In this document: piece after piece, positions 43,585 to 54,829 of the stretch
How positions within the stretch are numbered: position 1 is the stretch's first letter
Layout: the number at the start of each line of letters is the position of its first letter
Origin: Roseivirga sp. BDSF3-8
GTDB taxonomy: Bacteria > Bacteroidota > Bacteroidia > Cytophagales > Cyclobacteriaceae
NCBI RefSeq assembly: GCF_041449215.1
Contig: NZ_JBGNFV010000001.1
Span: forward strand, 4,667,001-4,731,000
Direction: 5' to 3'
DNA length: 64,000 nt
Position numbers and translations under genes: made by a program
Notes under the pieces: generated by a model
The model's database searches: none
Told to the model about the DNA's origin: nothing
Seen by the model: only the letters and a program-made list of their open reading frames with translations

Positions 43585-46500
43585 ATGGCGAATAAGGAAA
43601 TAAATGACCAGTTGCTCTGGTACAAAGATGCAATCATTTATGAATTGCACATAAAGGCATTTTTTGATAGTAATAACGACGGAATAGGTGATTTTAAAGG
43701 GCTGCTAAATAAGCTTGATTACCTGGAAGACCTGGGCGTGACGGCTATCTGGCTATTGCCATTCTATCCCAGTCCGCTTAGAGATGATGGATATGACATT
43801 GCCGATTACTACAGCATAAACCCTAACTATGGTAAGCTTCAGCACCTTAAGAAATTTCTGAAGGAAGCCAGGAAGCGAAACATCCGGGTGATCACTGAGC
43901 TGGTCATCAACCATACGTCCGATCAGCATCCCTGGTTCCAAAGAGCCCGAAAAGCCCCTAAGGGTTCCGTGGAAAGAGATTTTTACGTGTGGTCTGACAA
44001 TCCCAAGCAGTACAAAGACGTCCGCATTATCTTCCAGGATTTTGAAGGTAGTAACTGGACATGGGACTCAGTCGCTCAGCAGTACTACTGGCACCGTTTC
44101 TTCCATCACCAGCCCGACCTCAACTACGATAACCCCGCCGTGCAGGAAGAGGTGTTTAAAATACTGGACTTCTGGCTGGATATGGGCGTTGACGGGTTCC
44201 GGCTGGATGCCGTCCCTTACCTCTTCGAGCGTGAAGGGACTAACTGCGAGAACCTCCCTGAAACGCATGAGTTCCTGAAAAAACTGCGCAAGCATGTAGA
44301 TTCTAAGCACGAAGGAGCCATGCTGCTGGCGGAAGCTAACATGTGGCCTGAAGAGTCTGCCAAGTACTTCGGCGATGGCGATGAGTGCCACATGAATTAT
44401 CACTTCCCTATCATGCCGCGCATGTTTATGGCCCTGAAGATGGAAGACCGTTATCCTATCATCGACATTATTGAGCAGACGCCGGAGATTCCCGATAACT
44501 GCCAGTGGGCTATATTCCTCAGAAACCACGATGAGCTCACACTGGAGATGGTAACTGACGAGGAGCGGGACTACATGTATAAGATGTACACCAAAGACCC
44601 CAAGGCACGTATTAACCTGGGTATTCGCCAGCGCCTGGCACCCTTGCTGGACAACAACCGGCGCAAGATCGAGCTGATGAACTACCTGCTCTTCAGCCTT
44701 CCCGGTACCCCCGTTATCTACTACGGAGATGAGATAGGCATGGGTGACAACTTTTACCTTGGTGACCGTGATGGCGTGCGTACACCCATGCAATGGAGTC
44801 CTGACCGTAATGCCGGTTTTTCTGCTACTAACCCCCAGCAGCTTTACCTGCCCGTTATTTCCGACCCTGAGTACTCCTATGAGGCCATAAATGTGGAAAC
44901 CCAGTTGCAGAATACCAGCTCCATCCTTTGGTGGATGAAGCGCGTAATTGCCATGCGAAAACGCTATAAAGCCTTTAGCCGGGGGAGTATAAACTTCCTG
45001 CCTTCCGAAAACTCCAAAATACTCGCCTTTACCCGTGAGTATGAAGACGAGATTATACTGGTAGTGGCTAACCTGTCACGCTACAGCCAGGCGGCTGAAA
45101 TTGACCTTCATCCCTACAGCGATTCTGTCCCTGTAGAGTTATTCAGTCAAAACAAATTCCCCGTCATCAGAGAAAGGCCCTACCTCTTCACCCTCGGGCC
45201 GCATGATCACTACTGGTTCCACCTCAAGCCGCGTAAGGCAGGCAGTGAGGTTGATGCCAAGGAGCAGGAATTTGCCTTTAAGTCATGGGACTTTATCGGT
45301 ACTGAAAAAGGCGTGCAGCAGATCGAACAGGAGGTACTCCCCTATTACCTCCCCCGCACACGCTGGTACGGGGGCAAAGCCCGTGTCATTCAGTCCATCA
45401 ACGTATTGGAGACCATCCCTATGCCATTTGATGGAGACAAGGCCTGGTTATACATTTTTGAGGTAAACTATACGGAAGGCCTTTCCGAAATTTACCAGCT
45501 TAGCCTGGCATTTATTGGCGGACATATTGAGAAAGAGCTGCGGGATACCTTTGGCCGCGGCGTAATAGGTCAGGCCAAAGTGGGCGACCGCGAGGGCGTC
45601 ATATATGATGCCGCGTATTCAGATGCTTTCCGTAAGTCCCTCTTCAGCCTTTTCGCCAAAAAGAAAAAGGTAAAAGCCAAAGGCGGCGAGCTGTCTTTCC
45701 AGTCCGAAAAAGGCGTTACTGCTCTGGACAAAGAAAAGAAAGACGACCTATTCAGCCGTGTACTAAAAGTAGATCAGAGCAATACCAGCATAATTTACGA
45801 AGGAGACTTCTTCCTGAAGCTCTACCGTAAGCTTGACCGTACCATGAACCCCGACCTTGAGATCACACGCTTCCTGACTAACAAAGGTATGAAGCATGTG
45901 CCTCACTATGCCGGGGCTATTACCCACGACAAGGAAGGGGACAAGCCCATGGTACTGGCCATGATGCTGGAACTGGTACCTAATGAAGGTGATGCCTGGA
46001 GGGTATTCACCGATTCAGTAAACAGCTATTTTGAGAAGATTCTCTCTACTGATCCCGATGCCACACCTCCTTCCCTGAAAGGGACACTGATTAAGCCTGC
46101 CTCATTCAGTGCTACGCCTGATAAGCTCAAAGATGCCTTCTCCAGCTTTACTGTCGAGCGGGCTGCCCTCCTGGGTGAACGCACGGCAGAAATGCACCTG
46201 GCTCTGGCTTCCGAGCAAAACGATCCTGACTTTAAGCCCGAAGACTTCTCCCTGCACTATCAGCGGTCTCTATTCTCAAGTTTGCAGACGCTGACTAGAG
46301 AAACATACGACACCCTGAAAAAGCAGATGAGCCGTCTGGATGATACCACCAAGGCAGAGGCTGAGAATATCATGGGTATGAAGAAGGATATTCTTAATAC
46401 GTTTAAGATGATATACCGGGACAAGTTTGAAAGTCTGAAGATCCGCACCCATGGCGACTACCACCTGGGTCAGGTACTGCATACCGGTAAGGACTTTATA

Positions 46501-46902
46501 ATAATCGACTTCGAAGGCGAGCCGGCACGGAGCTACAGCGAGCGACGCATTAAGCGCAGCCCCCTGAGAGACGTGGCAGGCATGATCCGCTCATTCCACT
46601 ATGCAGCTTATAACGGCCTGCGCGATCGCTATCGCGAGGAAGACAATGAGAGCATGGACATATGGGCCGAAAACTGGTACCACTACATGAGCGGGTACTT
46701 TATGGAAGCCTACCTGAAAAAGACCAAGGGAAGCGAGTTCATCCCTGAAAATGAGGAACACCTGGATATTTTGCTCCAGACATTCCTGCTGGAGAAAGCC
46801 ATATACGAATTAAAATACGAGTTGAATAACCGCCCCGAATGGGCTATAACCCCCATACGCGGCATAAAATATATCATGAGGAGATATCTGCATGACAGCT
46901 AA
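43585..46902 (+). CDS. treS: Trehalose synthase-maltokinase fusion
   Basis: 1105 aa. Residues 1 to about 555 are TreS (GH13_16): '[20 protein letters not shown]', nucleophile Asp in '[12 protein letters not shown]', Glu in '[10 protein letters not shown]' and 'FLRNHDELT'. Residues from about 570 are maltokinase: '[14 protein letters not shown]', the phosphotransferase motif '[11 protein letters not shown]' and 'IIDFEGEPA'. It isomerises trehalose to maltose and phosphorylates the maltose to maltose 1-phosphate for GlgE. The fusion ensures substrate channelling. The C-terminus overlaps the glgB start by 11 bases. Confidence 0.94.
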   Translation: MANKEINDQLLWYKDAIIYELHIKAFFDSNNDGIGDFKGLLNKLDYLEDLGVTAIWLLPFYPSPLRDDGYDIADYYSINPNYGKLQHLKKFLKEARKRNIRVITELVINHTSDQHPWFQRARKAPKGSVERDFYVWSDNPKQYKDVRIIFQDFEGSNWTWDSVAQQYYWHRFFHHQPDLNYDNPAVQEEVFKILDFWLDMGVDGFRLDAVPYLFEREGTNCENLPETHEFLKKLRKHVDSKHEGAMLLAEANMWPEESAKYFGDGDECHMNYHFPIMPRMFMALKMEDRYPIIDIIEQTPEIPDNCQWAIFLRNHDELTLEMVTDEERDYMYKMYTKDPKARINLGIRQRLAPLLDNNRRKIELMNYLLFSLPGTPVIYYGDEIGMGDNFYLGDRDGVRTPMQWSPDRNAGFSATNPQQLYLPVISDPEYSYEAINVETQLQNTSSILWWMKRVIAMRKRYKAFSRGSINFLPSENSKILAFTREYEDEIILVVANLSRYSQAAEIDLHPYSDSVPVELFSQNKFPVIRERPYLFTLGPHDHYWFHLKPRKAGSEVDAKEQEFAFKSWDFIGTEKGVQQIEQEVLPYYLPRTRWYGGKARVIQSINVLETIPMPFDGDKAWLYIFEVNYTEGLSEIYQLSLAFIGGHIEKELRDTFGRGVIGQAKVGDREGVIYDAAYSDAFRKSLFSLFAKKKKVKAKGGELSFQSEKGVTALDKEKKDDLFSRVLKVDQSNTSIIYEGDFFLKLYRKLDRTMNPDLEITRFLTNKGMKHVPHYAGAITHDKEGDKPMVLAMMLELVPNEGDAWRVFTDSVNSYFEKILSTDPDATPPSLKGTLIKPASFSATPDKLKDAFSSFTVERAALLGERTAEMHLALASEQNDPDFKPEDFSLHYQRSLFSSLQTLTRETYDTLKKQMSRLDDTTKAEAENIMGMKKDILNTFKMIYRDKFESLKIRTHGDYHLGQVLHTGKDFIIIDFEGEPARSYSERRIKRSPLRDVAGMIRSFHYAAYNGLRDRYREEDNESMDIWAENWYHYMSGYFMEAYLKKTKGSEFIPENEEHLDILLQTFLLEKAIYELKYELNNRPEWAITPIRGIKYIMRRYLHDS

Positions 46903-49126
46903 AAAAACCACCAACATCACGAACGACCAGGACAAGGACAAAAAAGCGGAGGAGGCAAAGCCTAAAAAGGCAACTACCTCCCGTGCCCGAAAGGGCACAG
47001 GCGCCGCTTCTAAATCCGGTACCGGGTCTGCTGAGAAGAAAACCACAGCTACCAAAGCAACCGCTTCCCGTAAAACAGGAGCCACCCGGAAAGCTACCAA
47101 GGCCACTGAAGATAAGGGCGGGAAAAATGAGGCTGTGGCTACCAAAACCACAGCACGTAAAGGAGGTAGCAGTAAGCGTACCACTAAAAGCAAGGGACAG
47201 GAAAATAGTCAGAACGATCAGCTTTTCCCCAGTCGCTTCACTGATTTTGACATCCACCTCTTTAGGGAGGGTAAGCACTATGATCTATACAATAAACTTG
47301 GAAGCCACATAGTAGAGCATAATGGCCAAAAGGGCGTTTATTTTGCCGTATGGGCACCTAATGCAGAAAATGTATGGGTCAATGGCAACTTCAACCACTG
47401 GGACCGCTATAGCCATCCCCTGTTTGCACGATGGGACGGCAGCGGCATCTGGGAAGGCTTCATTCCTGGCCTGGGGCGTGGCGATGTTTATAAATATGTG
47501 ATCCGCTCCCGCTTTAATGATTATGAAGTGGAAAAGGGTGACCCCTTCGCCATTCACTGGGAAAACCCACCCCAAACCGCCAGCATTGTGTGGGATATGG
47601 AGTATAAGTGGAAGGATAAAAAGTGGATGGATCGCCGCATGAAAGAGCACGGGCAGCAAAACCCCGTCTCCGTCTACGAGGTGCACCTGGGCTCATGGAG
47701 GCGCAAACCGGAAGAGGATAACCGCCACCTATCCTATACCGAACTGGCCGAGGAGCTACCCGCTTACGTTAAAGAGATGGGCTTTACCCATGTAGAGTTC
47801 CTTCCCGTAATGGAACACCCCTTTTATGGCTCATGGGGCTACCAGATTACTGGATACTTTGCACCTTCCTCACGTTTTGGCACGCCACAGGAGTTTATGG
47901 CCCTGGTGGATGCCCTGCATAAGGAAGGTATCGGCGTAATACTGGACTGGGTGCCCAGCCACTTTCCCGGAGATGAGCACGGACTTGCCTACTTTGACGG
48001 CACGCACCTGTTTGAGCATTCAGACCCGCGCAAAGGCTACCACCCCGACTGGAAGAGCTACATCTTTAACTATGGACGAAATGAAGTTCGTTCCTTCCTT
48101 ATCAGTAACGCCCTGTACTGGCTGGATAAATACCATATCGATGGCCTGCGGGTAGATGCCGTAGCCTCTATGCTGTACCTTGACTACTCCCGTAATGAGG
48201 GTGAGTGGATCCCTAATGAGCATGGCGGACGCGAAAACCTGGAGTCAATCCAATTCCTTCAGGAGTTCAACACCGCTACCTACGGCAAGTTCCCCGATAC
48301 CTTTACCGTAGCTGAGGAGTCTACTGCCTGGCCAAACGTATCGCGGCCCGTGGATATGGGCGGGCTTGGTTTCGGTATGAAATGGATGATGGGCTGGATG
48401 CACGATACGCTCGATTATTTCAGTAAAGACCCCGTCTACCGCCGCTACCATCAAGGTGAAATAACCTTCAGTATCGTTTACGCCTTTACCGAAAACTTCA
48501 TGCTGCCCCTCTCCCACGATGAGGTGGTACATGGCAAAGGCCCCCTTTTCGATAAAATGCCCGGCGACGACTGGCAAAAATTTGCCAACCTGCGTGCCCT
48601 CTACTCACTTATGTATGCTCACCCCGGTACCAAGCTGCTCTTTATGGGCGGTGAGTTCGGTCAGCGGCAAGAGTGGCGCCATGAAGGTAGCCTGGACTGG
48701 CACCTTACCGAATATGAGCCGCACAGAGGTGTGCAGTCGGCACTCAAAAAGCTAAACGACCTGTACAAGACCGAGCCTGCGCTGTACCAAAAACAGTTTA
48801 ACCAGGAAGGCTTCCGGTGGATCGACATCGGTGATAGCGAAAACAGCGTCATTAGTTTCATCCGCTCCGGAAACGATCCGGATGATGACCTTATTTGCGT
48901 GGCTAACCTTACCCCCACACCTAAGCACAACTACCGGATAGGCGTGCCTGAGCGTGGCAAATACAAAGAAGTATATAATAGTGATGACGCCTCCTTTGGC
49001 GGCAGTAACGTCCATAACCAGGATAAAGTAGATACCTACCCCGTACCTACTCATCACCAGGCCCACAGCATAGTACTTACGCTGCCTCCGCTTGGTGTAA
49101 TCTTCCTGAAGCGCGATAAAAAGTAA
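46892..49126 (+). CDS. glgB: 1,4-alpha-glucan branching enzyme with a histone H1-like N-terminal tail
   Basis: 744 aa. From about residue 115 it is a normal GlgB: CBM48 ('[19 protein letters not shown]'), '[10 protein letters not shown]', '[19 protein letters not shown]', nucleophile Asp in '[15 protein letters not shown]', Glu in '[11 protein letters not shown]' and '[13 protein letters not shown]'. The first 110 residues are low-complexity and strongly basic (Lys, Thr, Ala, Arg, Ser, Gly with repeats like KKTT and TARK), unlike usual GlgB N-terminal domains. The tail may bind polyanions or the glucan surface; that is inference. It is the last gene of the GlgE operon. Confidence 0.93.
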   Translation: MTAKKTTNITNDQDKDKKAEEAKPKKATTSRARKGTGAASKSGTGSAEKKTTATKATASRKTGATRKATKATEDKGGKNEAVATKTTARKGGSSKRTTKSKGQENSQNDQLFPSRFTDFDIHLFREGKHYDLYNKLGSHIVEHNGQKGVYFAVWAPNAENVWVNGNFNHWDRYSHPLFARWDGSGIWEGFIPGLGRGDVYKYVIRSRFNDYEVEKGDPFAIHWENPPQTASIVWDMEYKWKDKKWMDRRMKEHGQQNPVSVYEVHLGSWRRKPEEDNRHLSYTELAEELPAYVKEMGFTHVEFLPVMEHPFYGSWGYQITGYFAPSSRFGTPQEFMALVDALHKEGIGVILDWVPSHFPGDEHGLAYFDGTHLFEHSDPRKGYHPDWKSYIFNYGRNEVRSFLISNALYWLDKYHIDGLRVDAVASMLYLDYSRNEGEWIPNEHGGRENLESIQFLQEFNTATYGKFPDTFTVAEESTAWPNVSRPVDMGGLGFGMKWMMGWMHDTLDYFSKDPVYRRYHQGEITFSIVYAFTENFMLPLSHDEVVHGKGPLFDKMPGDDWQKFANLRALYSLMYAHPGTKLLFMGGEFGQRQEWRHEGSLDWHLTEYEPHRGVQSALKKLNDLYKTEPALYQKQFNQEGFRWIDIGDSENSVISFIRSGNDPDDDLICVANLTPTPKHNYRIGVPERGKYKEVYNSDDASFGGSNVHNQDKVDTYPVPTHHQAHSIVLTLPPLGVIFLKRDKK

Positions 49127-49151
49127 GGCTTTATATATTCAAACCAAACCC

Positions 49152-49184
49152 AAAAACCCGCCGGATTATTTCCGGCGGGTTTTT
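49152..49184 (+). terminator. Terminator of the glgE operon
   Basis: Thirteen-base stem (49152-49164 with 49172-49184) with a seven-base loop, followed by further T. It lies 26 bases after the glgB stop codon. Confidence 0.9.
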
Positions 49185-49382
49185 TATGCCTGCGCTATGC
49201 TCCGGCCAGTCTTGACTGAACCCAACCTGACTTTAGCAACTCCGTTAACAACTGGAAGATCTACAACTGTGAAAGCCTTGGACACACTTTGTGTAATACT
49301 CCCCCCATTAGGATGAAGAACATTTTCGCTAAACAGTTTGCACATCTTATCCTGTTTCTCTTCTGTCTCCTCACAGTCATTC

Positions 49383-49648
49383 TTACTTTCTCTCGTAAAC
49401 AAATAAATTATTCCTGAGACTTTCATTTTCCCAAATAACATCTGCTTTATTCTCGAATACAGATTTCCACTGTTGCTTCATATGAAATAAAGCATTGCCA
49501 TCAGTCCACCCTTTATTTTTAAGTTTATCCAATCCTGCTTTCCATTCCAAATCATCCAGGCTCTTAATATTTTTCAGATAACCATTAATGAACTGGTCTA
49601 CGTCATCAGAGCCAGCGTATTTTCCACTACATGGACTTAGTCATCAGA
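49383..49648 (-). pseudogene. Remnant of a toxin C-terminus
   Basis: The minus-strand frame gives about 75 residues almost identical to the C-terminal part of the toxin at 57981-58823 (shared 'VDQFINGYLKNIKSLDDLEW', 'DKLKNKGWTDGNALFHMK', 'QWKSVFENKADVI', 'WEN.SLR..LF'). It ends at TAA 49383-49385. The upstream part of the toxin, the Cys motif and any start codon are missing. It marks the far end of the cassette array and shows that cassettes have been duplicated and eroded. Confidence 0.8.
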
Positions 49649-49683
49649 GACTATAAAGAAAAACAAGCTTACGGATTTTAACC

Positions 49684-50136
49684 CTAAGCCTGTTGTAATC
49701 TATCTTGAATCCGTTTCAAAATTAAGCTCATCATATCGCCCTTTTTTCTATCCATCGCAGTAGTTATTGTATGGTATGGCGATACCGGGGGTAATACTTT
49801 TTCCTTAAACTTCAATACAGGCACTCCAAAATAAAGTTGTTTTTCATCGTCTAATTCAATATCCCAATAAGACTGTTCCCAACTCTTTTTAAGAGTACTG
49901 CCTACGTAGGCAGCCAAACAATCAACTAAATTTTTATTCTCATTCTTGGTAATATCCTCGTAGTTAAAGGTTGATAATAAGTAACCTTCCAATACCACTA
50001 AAGAGTCATCTGAAAAATCTAGCTTATCAGAAATGTCTTTCGGCAAAACATTCTTGAGTTCACTGATCTTATCCGGTAAAAATGTAATCCAAAACTCAAA
50101 ATCCTCTTTTCTTCTTTCTTTCTCCACTTGTTGCAT
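49684..50136 (-). CDS. Putative immunity protein
   Basis: 150 aa, no signal peptide, charged N-terminus and a mixed alpha/beta pattern ('SDDSLVVLEGYLLSTF', 'DCLAAYVGSTLKKSW', 'YFGVPVLKFKEKVLPPVSPY'). No family is named with certainty. It starts five bases after the stop of the nuclease-type toxin at 50142-51107. This position and size match an immunity partner, and the cytosolic location suits a nuclease toxin. Confidence 0.6.
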   Translation of the reverse strand: MQQVEKERRKEDFEFWITFLPDKISELKNVLPKDISDKLDFSDDSLVVLEGYLLSTFNYEDITKNENKNLVDCLAAYVGSTLKKSWEQSYWDIELDDEKQLYFGVPVLKFKEKVLPPVSPYHTITTAMDRKKGDMMSLILKRIQDRLQQA

Positions 50137-50141
50137 GCTAA

Positions 50142-51107
50142 TTATTCAGTTACAAATTTGACAGATATTCCAGCATCATCAAGAAGTTTACGCAATGGTT
50201 CGCTAGGTTCGCAGTTTTTGAAAACCCATTCCATTTCCCAAAACCTATCGTTAACCAATATTCCATCTAATTCAACTTCCTTTCTGATCATTTCAGAGGC
50301 ATAAACCTTACCACCAGAATATTCTTTAAATTCAACTCCCTTAGACCGGGCTTCATCAGCAATATCTAATCTTCGCTTGCTACCGTCAGCAAAATCACCA
50401 ATTGTAACTTCCCTTTTACCCCATCCCAATGAGGAAAAATAGTCATCTGCTCCTCTAGTTGCTGAAATAGCTTTATCAATATTACCATCATAAACATTGC
50501 TCCAAGACTTGTAATCTAAACCATCCGATCCCTTTTCTAGCTTATATTGAGCCCACCTTTCAGTTTTATGTTGCGGAGTCCATGGATCGAGATCAAAGGG
50601 TGGATCATTTTTAAAACCACTGTAGATATTGTCCAGGTCAGCTTCGGGTATCTTCATATCTACCCATTTCTGAGGGTTTTTGGTGTTGGAAAAACTGCTG
50701 ATAAGCTTAGATTCCTCCATCCCCGTTTCTTTCGTAAACTTGGAAAGCTTCTCTAGATTTTCTGGATTTCTACGCAGTAATTCCGGCCCATCTTTGACAA
50801 TACTCCACGCCTCAACCACCCCCGGATCGGTATTCGCAAGATCGAAAAATTTCTCAGCAAATGCCGGGTTACTGGCCAGGTCGTCTTCAAGCTTCAGGTA
50901 GACAGCTTCGTCCCATCGGCTTACGGTGTTTAGTGCCTCCTCATGGAGCTGGCTCAGGAAGGGTAACTCACCGGGTAACCTTCTGCCACTGAGCGCGGCC
51001 TTGAGGGCGGCGGCCAGTTCCCTTTCTTCAAGACTCTGCAGCTCTGCGAAGGCTTCACGGCTGATGGCACCGCTCTCTACGTGCTTTTCAGCAAGCTGAA
51101 GCAGCAA
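50142..51107 (-). CDS. Toxin cassette: pre-toxin segment plus PD-(D/E)xK-like nuclease
   Basis: 321 codons from an internal TTG; no normal start exists, so this is likely a silent or orphan cassette. Residues 1 to about 100 repeat the pre-toxin segment of the long toxin ('ISREAFAELQSLEERELAAA' to 'FFDLANTDPGVVEAW'). After that it diverges. The toxin part has 'WSNVYDGNIDKA', 'LGWGKREV', 'RRLDIADEA' and 'GVEFKEY', a plausible D...ExK metal site, and ends 'LRKLLDDAGISVKFVTE'. I recall this C-terminal layout in toxins across several phyla. It is followed by its own immunity gene. Confidence 0.65.
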   Translation of the reverse strand: MLLQLAEKHVESGAISREAFAELQSLEERELAAALKAALSGRRLPGELPFLSQLHEEALNTVSRWDEAVYLKLEDDLASNPAFAEKFFDLANTDPGVVEAWSIVKDGPELLRRNPENLEKLSKFTKETGMEESKLISSFSNTKNPQKWVDMKIPEADLDNIYSGFKNDPPFDLDPWTPQHKTERWAQYKLEKGSDGLDYKSWSNVYDGNIDKAISATRGADDYFSSLGWGKREVTIGDFADGSKRRLDIADEARSKGVEFKEYSGGKVYASEMIRKEVELDGILVNDRFWEMEWVFKNCEPSEPLRKLLDDAGISVKFVTE

Positions 51108-51640
51108 TCGCTTGCCGGCCTGTTGCTCTACAACCTCAACCCCTTCTTTCTTTACGATCAGTAATACAAGGGCTGTGGCTGTGGCTTTGGAAACGGCTAC
51201 ACTTTCAGGACCAATGGCATATAACCCTACCGCCTACCCACCTGCTTGCGGGAGGTCGTCACGCGCCAGGGAATAAACCAGGCCGGCCCCATCCGCAAAT
51301 ATGTCCAGGCTAAAGTACCCTAACACTAAGGAAGCACCGTCTATTGAATTGTAAACGGTCTCATCATATTGCTTCAGGATGTAGTCATATTTACCTGTAA
51401 AAGCCCACTCACTCTACCAGTTAATACTCAGATCTTCCTGAGACGAGTAAATGCTTTTCCTCAGGTCATTAAAAGCATCTGTAATATAGGCCAGGCCAAA
51501 AGTATGGGGCAGATCGCCGTCCTTGATGTTTTTATGCTCAAAGAGCTGATCTGGGTGCTGTTACCTTATTTTAGGTCAAAATAGGCTGACTGATAGCTTG
51601 TGAGGGCTTTATTCTGCTCTCTCAGGTATTTAAGGAAACT
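51108..51640 (-). pseudogene. Decayed delivery fragment upstream of the nuclease cassette
   Basis: The frame continues upstream of 51107 with homology to the long toxin, but it is broken by TAG at 51234-51236 (a Tyr position in the related copy), TAG at 51414-51416 (a Glu position) and a one-base deletion near 51572. It encodes parts equivalent to 'YNSIDGASVALGCFGLD' and 'AYSDEDLSTIDWED'. Nothing is recognised in 51641-51895. Confidence 0.75.
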
Positions 51641-51895
51641 TACATGTTACAAAGCCTAATTCAACTAAGACTAACCAACTGGTGGTCTAATAAATGGGGA
51701 GTGTTACCTTCCATTGACCTTGTCGCACCCTCTATCGAACTAAGGCGAAACAGGTTCTGTATCAATAACTTATGTCTTGGGTTCTAAACTGCTAATCACC
51801 TAGCGGTTTAATTAAAAGTTTTTCTCTTAACTGATGTCGCTAATTTTGATTTTGGGTAAGCTCACACCTCGCTTACGGCAGAAAGAAACACAAAT

Positions 51896-52393
51896 TTAAG
51901 TTGTTACTCTTTTTGATATCAACCCTTCCACGAACTCGAAAATATCTGAAGCTAAAAATTCATATTTTTTTTCTGCAATACTATCATCATTAACCCTCCA
52001 TATTTCATCCAGATGTTCACCTTTTACTCCCAAACAAATTTTTTCACCAACCGTAGAATACCCAATAGTTATCCATCCCATTTTTTGCCATAGTTCATCC
52101 TCAGTAATAGTTTTTAGTTCATCCGCAATATCACTTAAGTCACGAAACGAATCGAAGTATAATGGATTTGAGGTTTTTGTGGTAGGTTCAAAAAGAATCG
52201 CTTCTATAGGAAACTCAAAACCTCTCAGTTCATCCTTCTTCATTTGCAACTCAATATTATTGCTAGAAAACGGGTATTTTGATACAAAGTATTTAAATCT
52301 TTTAGGGAAATTTAAATGTAAACTCTGTTCAACTTGAATTAGATAATCATAAACTATTTCGTCCTTTGAAATAAAATCAAATCCTCTTTTCAT
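51896..52393 (-). CDS. SUKH (SMI1/KNR4) family immunity protein
   Basis: 165 aa, cytosolic. It has the SUKH pattern: 'LHLNFPKRFKYFVSKYPF' near the N-terminus, a central beta region ('GFEFPIEAILFEP'), 'WITIGYSTVGEKICLGVKGE' and 'DEIWRVNDD'. SUKH proteins are the best-known immunity superfamily for HNH/WHH-type nuclease toxins. It begins three bases after the stop of the WHH toxin cassette, which fits well. Confidence 0.8.
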   Translation of the reverse strand: MKRGFDFISKDEIVYDYLIQVEQSLHLNFPKRFKYFVSKYPFSSNNIELQMKKDELRGFEFPIEAILFEPTTKTSNPLYFDSFRDLSDIADELKTITEDELWQKMGWITIGYSTVGEKICLGVKGEHLDEIWRVNDDSIAEKKYEFLASDIFEFVEGLISKRVTT

Positions 52394-52396
52394 AAC

Positions 52397-53449
52397 CTAA
52401 TATTCAAAAAAACCTTTTAAATCGCTCTCAATAGCCTGCTTTCCTCCAGAATGACTAAATGCACTATGAACCTCTTTTCTTACTGGGATCATAGTCTTCC
52501 CATCTTGATGATGATGCCAAGTAAATTCCACCCACTTATCATTCACCTTAATTGATACTGGACTGCCATTGCCAGCCGGGTTTACCCAAACGTTTTCAGC
52601 TCCTAATTTTGTAATTAAATCTTTGTTTGCAATAGCATTGTCATACTCGTAATTACCAGTAAGGTTATCTGATTTCACATACGTATTTGATCCAGGTGTA
52701 AACTCATCGAATTTTGGAAAGCCATATGTATCATACTGTAGACTTATACTTTTACCACCGACCGTTTTAGTGGCTGTGTATTCTATCATACCTTTAAAGG
52801 TTTGCGGATGAGCCATGTTTTCATAATAACTCTTTACCTTTAATCGTTGGTCAGAATTCAAATCACTTATTTTTTTTAGTAAATCAGTATTATATCTTGC
52901 ATTATGACCAATATCACCTAAATACTTCCACGCCTCAACCACCCCCGGATCGGTATTCGCAAGATCGAAAAATTTCTCAGCAAATGCCGGGTTACTGGCC
53001 AGGTCGTCTTCAAGCTTCAGATAGACAGCTTCGTCCCATCGGCTTACGGTGCTTAGTGCCTCCTCATGGAGCTGGCTCAGGAAGGGTAACTCACCGGGTA
53101 ACCTTCTGCCATTGAGCGCTGCCTTGAGGGCGGCGGCCAGTTCTCTTTCTTCAAGACTCTGCAGCTCTGCGAAGGCCTCACGGCTGATGGCACCGCTCTC
53201 TACGTGCTTTTCTGCAAGCTGAAGCAGCAATCGCTTGCCGGCCTGTTGCTCTACAACCTCAACCCCTTCTTTCTTTACAATCAGTAATACAAGGGCGGTG
53301 GCGGTGGCTTTGGAAGCGGCTACACTTTCAGGACCAATGGCATATAACCCTACCGCATAACCACCCGCCTGCGGGAGGTCGCCACGCGCCAGGGAATAAA
53401 CCAGGCCGGCCCCATCCGCAAATATGTCCAGACTAAAGTACCCTAACAC
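52397..53449 (-). CDS. Toxin cassette: pre-toxin segment plus WHH nuclease
   Basis: 350 codons from an internal GTG. Residues 1 to about 180 match the long toxin: a hydrophobic region ('LGYFSLDIFADGAGLVYSLA') and the conserved block ending 'NTDPGVVEAW'. The unique C-terminal region has 'YGFPKFDEF' and 'EFTWHHHQDGKTMIPVRKEV', the W-H-H signature of Tox-WHH in the HNH/Endonuclease VII superfamily, followed by 'HSAFSHSGG'. DNA cleavage is predicted. It pairs with the SUKH gene. A TGA at 53528-53530 separates it from upstream delivery sequence in the same frame. Confidence 0.78.
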   Translation of the reverse strand: MLGYFSLDIFADGAGLVYSLARGDLPQAGGYAVGLYAIGPESVAASKATATALVLLIVKKEGVEVVEQQAGKRLLLQLAEKHVESGAISREAFAELQSLEERELAAALKAALNGRRLPGELPFLSQLHEEALSTVSRWDEAVYLKLEDDLASNPAFAEKFFDLANTDPGVVEAWKYLGDIGHNARYNTDLLKKISDLNSDQRLKVKSYYENMAHPQTFKGMIEYTATKTVGGKSISLQYDTYGFPKFDEFTPGSNTYVKSDNLTGNYEYDNAIANKDLITKLGAENVWVNPAGNGSPVSIKVNDKWVEFTWHHHQDGKTMIPVRKEVHSAFSHSGGKQAIESDLKGFFEY

Positions 53450-53790
53450 TAAGGAAGCACCGTCTATTGAATTGTAAACGGTCTCATCATATTGCTTCAG
53501 GATGTAGTCATATTTACCTGTAAAAGCTCACTCACTCTCCCAGTTAATACTCAGATCTTCCTGAGACGAGTAAATGCTTTTCCTCAGGTCATTAAAAGCA
53601 TCTGTATAAATATAGGCCAGGCCAAAAGTATGGGGCAGATCGACGTCCTTGATGTTTTTATGCTCAAAGGGTACATCAAGGTACTGCTCACGGATTTTCA
53701 GGTCGAAAAACTTTGACTGATAGCTGGTGAGGACTTTGTTCTGCTCTCTCAGGTATTTAGGGGAGCTTACAAACCCAATGCCAAGAAAGA
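53450..53790 (-). pseudogene. Delivery fragment upstream of the WHH cassette
   Basis: In frame with the WHH ORF. It encodes sequence equivalent to the long toxin's 'SYQSKFFDLKIREQYLDVPF' and 'HTFGLAYIYTDAFNDLR', but is cut by TGA at 53528-53530 where the long toxin has Trp. No start codon or N-terminal region is present. Confidence 0.75.
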
Positions 53791-53824
53791 AAAGTAAATA
53801 ATGTAGTATTTTCTATAATTTCAT

Positions 53825-54829
53825 TTATTCTTTTTGAAAGATGTGAAGGGTCCCTCTATTATCATGAACTAATAAATAAGGAGCTTGATAAACAACCGGA
53901 CTCGGAGTTGGAAAACTTACGCCTTCTTCTTCATGTAACCAATCAAATTTGTGGGTGGCCGTGTTAAGTGCCCCAATGATTCCTTTTTGGTAGTCGGTAG
54001 TAATCAGGTGATCCCCGTCAATAGCATAGTTGTTTCGTTGGCTAAAGATGCCTACTTCTTTAAAATATTGTTGATCATCAAAACTGTCCAATGCATTTCC
54101 GCTTATTGGATCTAAACATTTATACGCTCCTGTGATGATATGCAGCTTGCTTTTTATAATGTCCAACTTGTAAAATCCCGCCAATGTAGTACGATCCCAC
54201 TTTAATACTCCCGTTGCAAGGTCTAAAGCAATGAGCTTGTCTATATTTTCAATTGCAGCAATAACTAAATTTTCACAGAGCCCTAGTATCCTTACGCCAC
54301 CTCTAATTCCAATTAGTTCACGATATTTCGTTTTTAAATCCGACTTCCATAATAACCTGCCTGTATCAGGAGCAGTTCTATAGATTACAAATTCAGATTG
54401 ACCAAATATCTTATCTCCAAAAACTTCTAAAGCCTTTAGTTGACTGCTCATCCATAGAACATCGTTAGAAGAGATAGAATAAATACCAAACTCTCTGTTT
54501 TTAATCCTTCCTTGATAAACTGAAATAAAATCAGTTAATACATGATTCTCTCCGACTTTTGTCGGAGAAGGGATTTCGATCGGTTTGTCCAATAAATAAC
54601 TAAATAACAACCCATTTCCGCTGATGTCTTTGGCTAAAAATCCATTTGCATTTTTAGTGAAGGTAAAAAGAGCTGAACCAGTGGATTTACTAGCGATCAA
54701 ATTACCATTTGACAGATCCATTTTTTTGATCTCACCCCCATTGTCCATTTTTTCTGAGGTAAAGAACAAATTGTTTTCATTAAGGAAATACCTCAGAACA
54801 TTATCGTACTTATCTATTAACTTGAACAT
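53825..54829 (-). CDS. PQQ-like beta-propeller protein in the immunity position
   Basis: 334 aa, no signal peptide. Repeating blade motifs of the PQQ/YWTD-like propeller type are visible ('DTGRLLWKSDLK', 'DLATGVLKWDR', 'NTATHKFDWLH'), and the last strand is 'GTLHIFQKE'. Its ATG overlaps the stop of the toxin cassette 54829-55896 by one base (TAATG), so translation should be coupled. Two paralogues lie at 56943 and 58953, one of them after a similar toxin. The gene's position matches an immunity protein; a propeller is not an immunity fold I know. Confidence 0.7.
   Translation of the reverse strand: MFKLIDKYDNVLRYFLNENNLFFTSEKMDNGGEIKKMDLSNGNLIASKSTGSALFTFTKNANGFLAKDISGNGLLFSYLLDKPIEIPSPTKVGENHVLTDFISVYQGRIKNREFGIYSISSNDVLWMSSQLKALEVFGDKIFGQSEFVIYRTAPDTGRLLWKSDLKTKYRELIGIRGGVRILGLCENLVIAAIENIDKLIALDLATGVLKWDRTTLAGFYKLDIIKSKLHIITGAYKCLDPISGNALDSFDDQQYFKEVGIFSQRNNYAIDGDHLITTDYQKGIIGALNTATHKFDWLHEEEGVSFPTPSPVVYQAPYLLVHDNRGTLHIFQKE

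Noticed and set aside
49184-49441. 85-codon minus-strand ORF
   Set aside because: It begins inside the glgB terminator region and lies in a different frame from the toxin remnant that explains this DNA.
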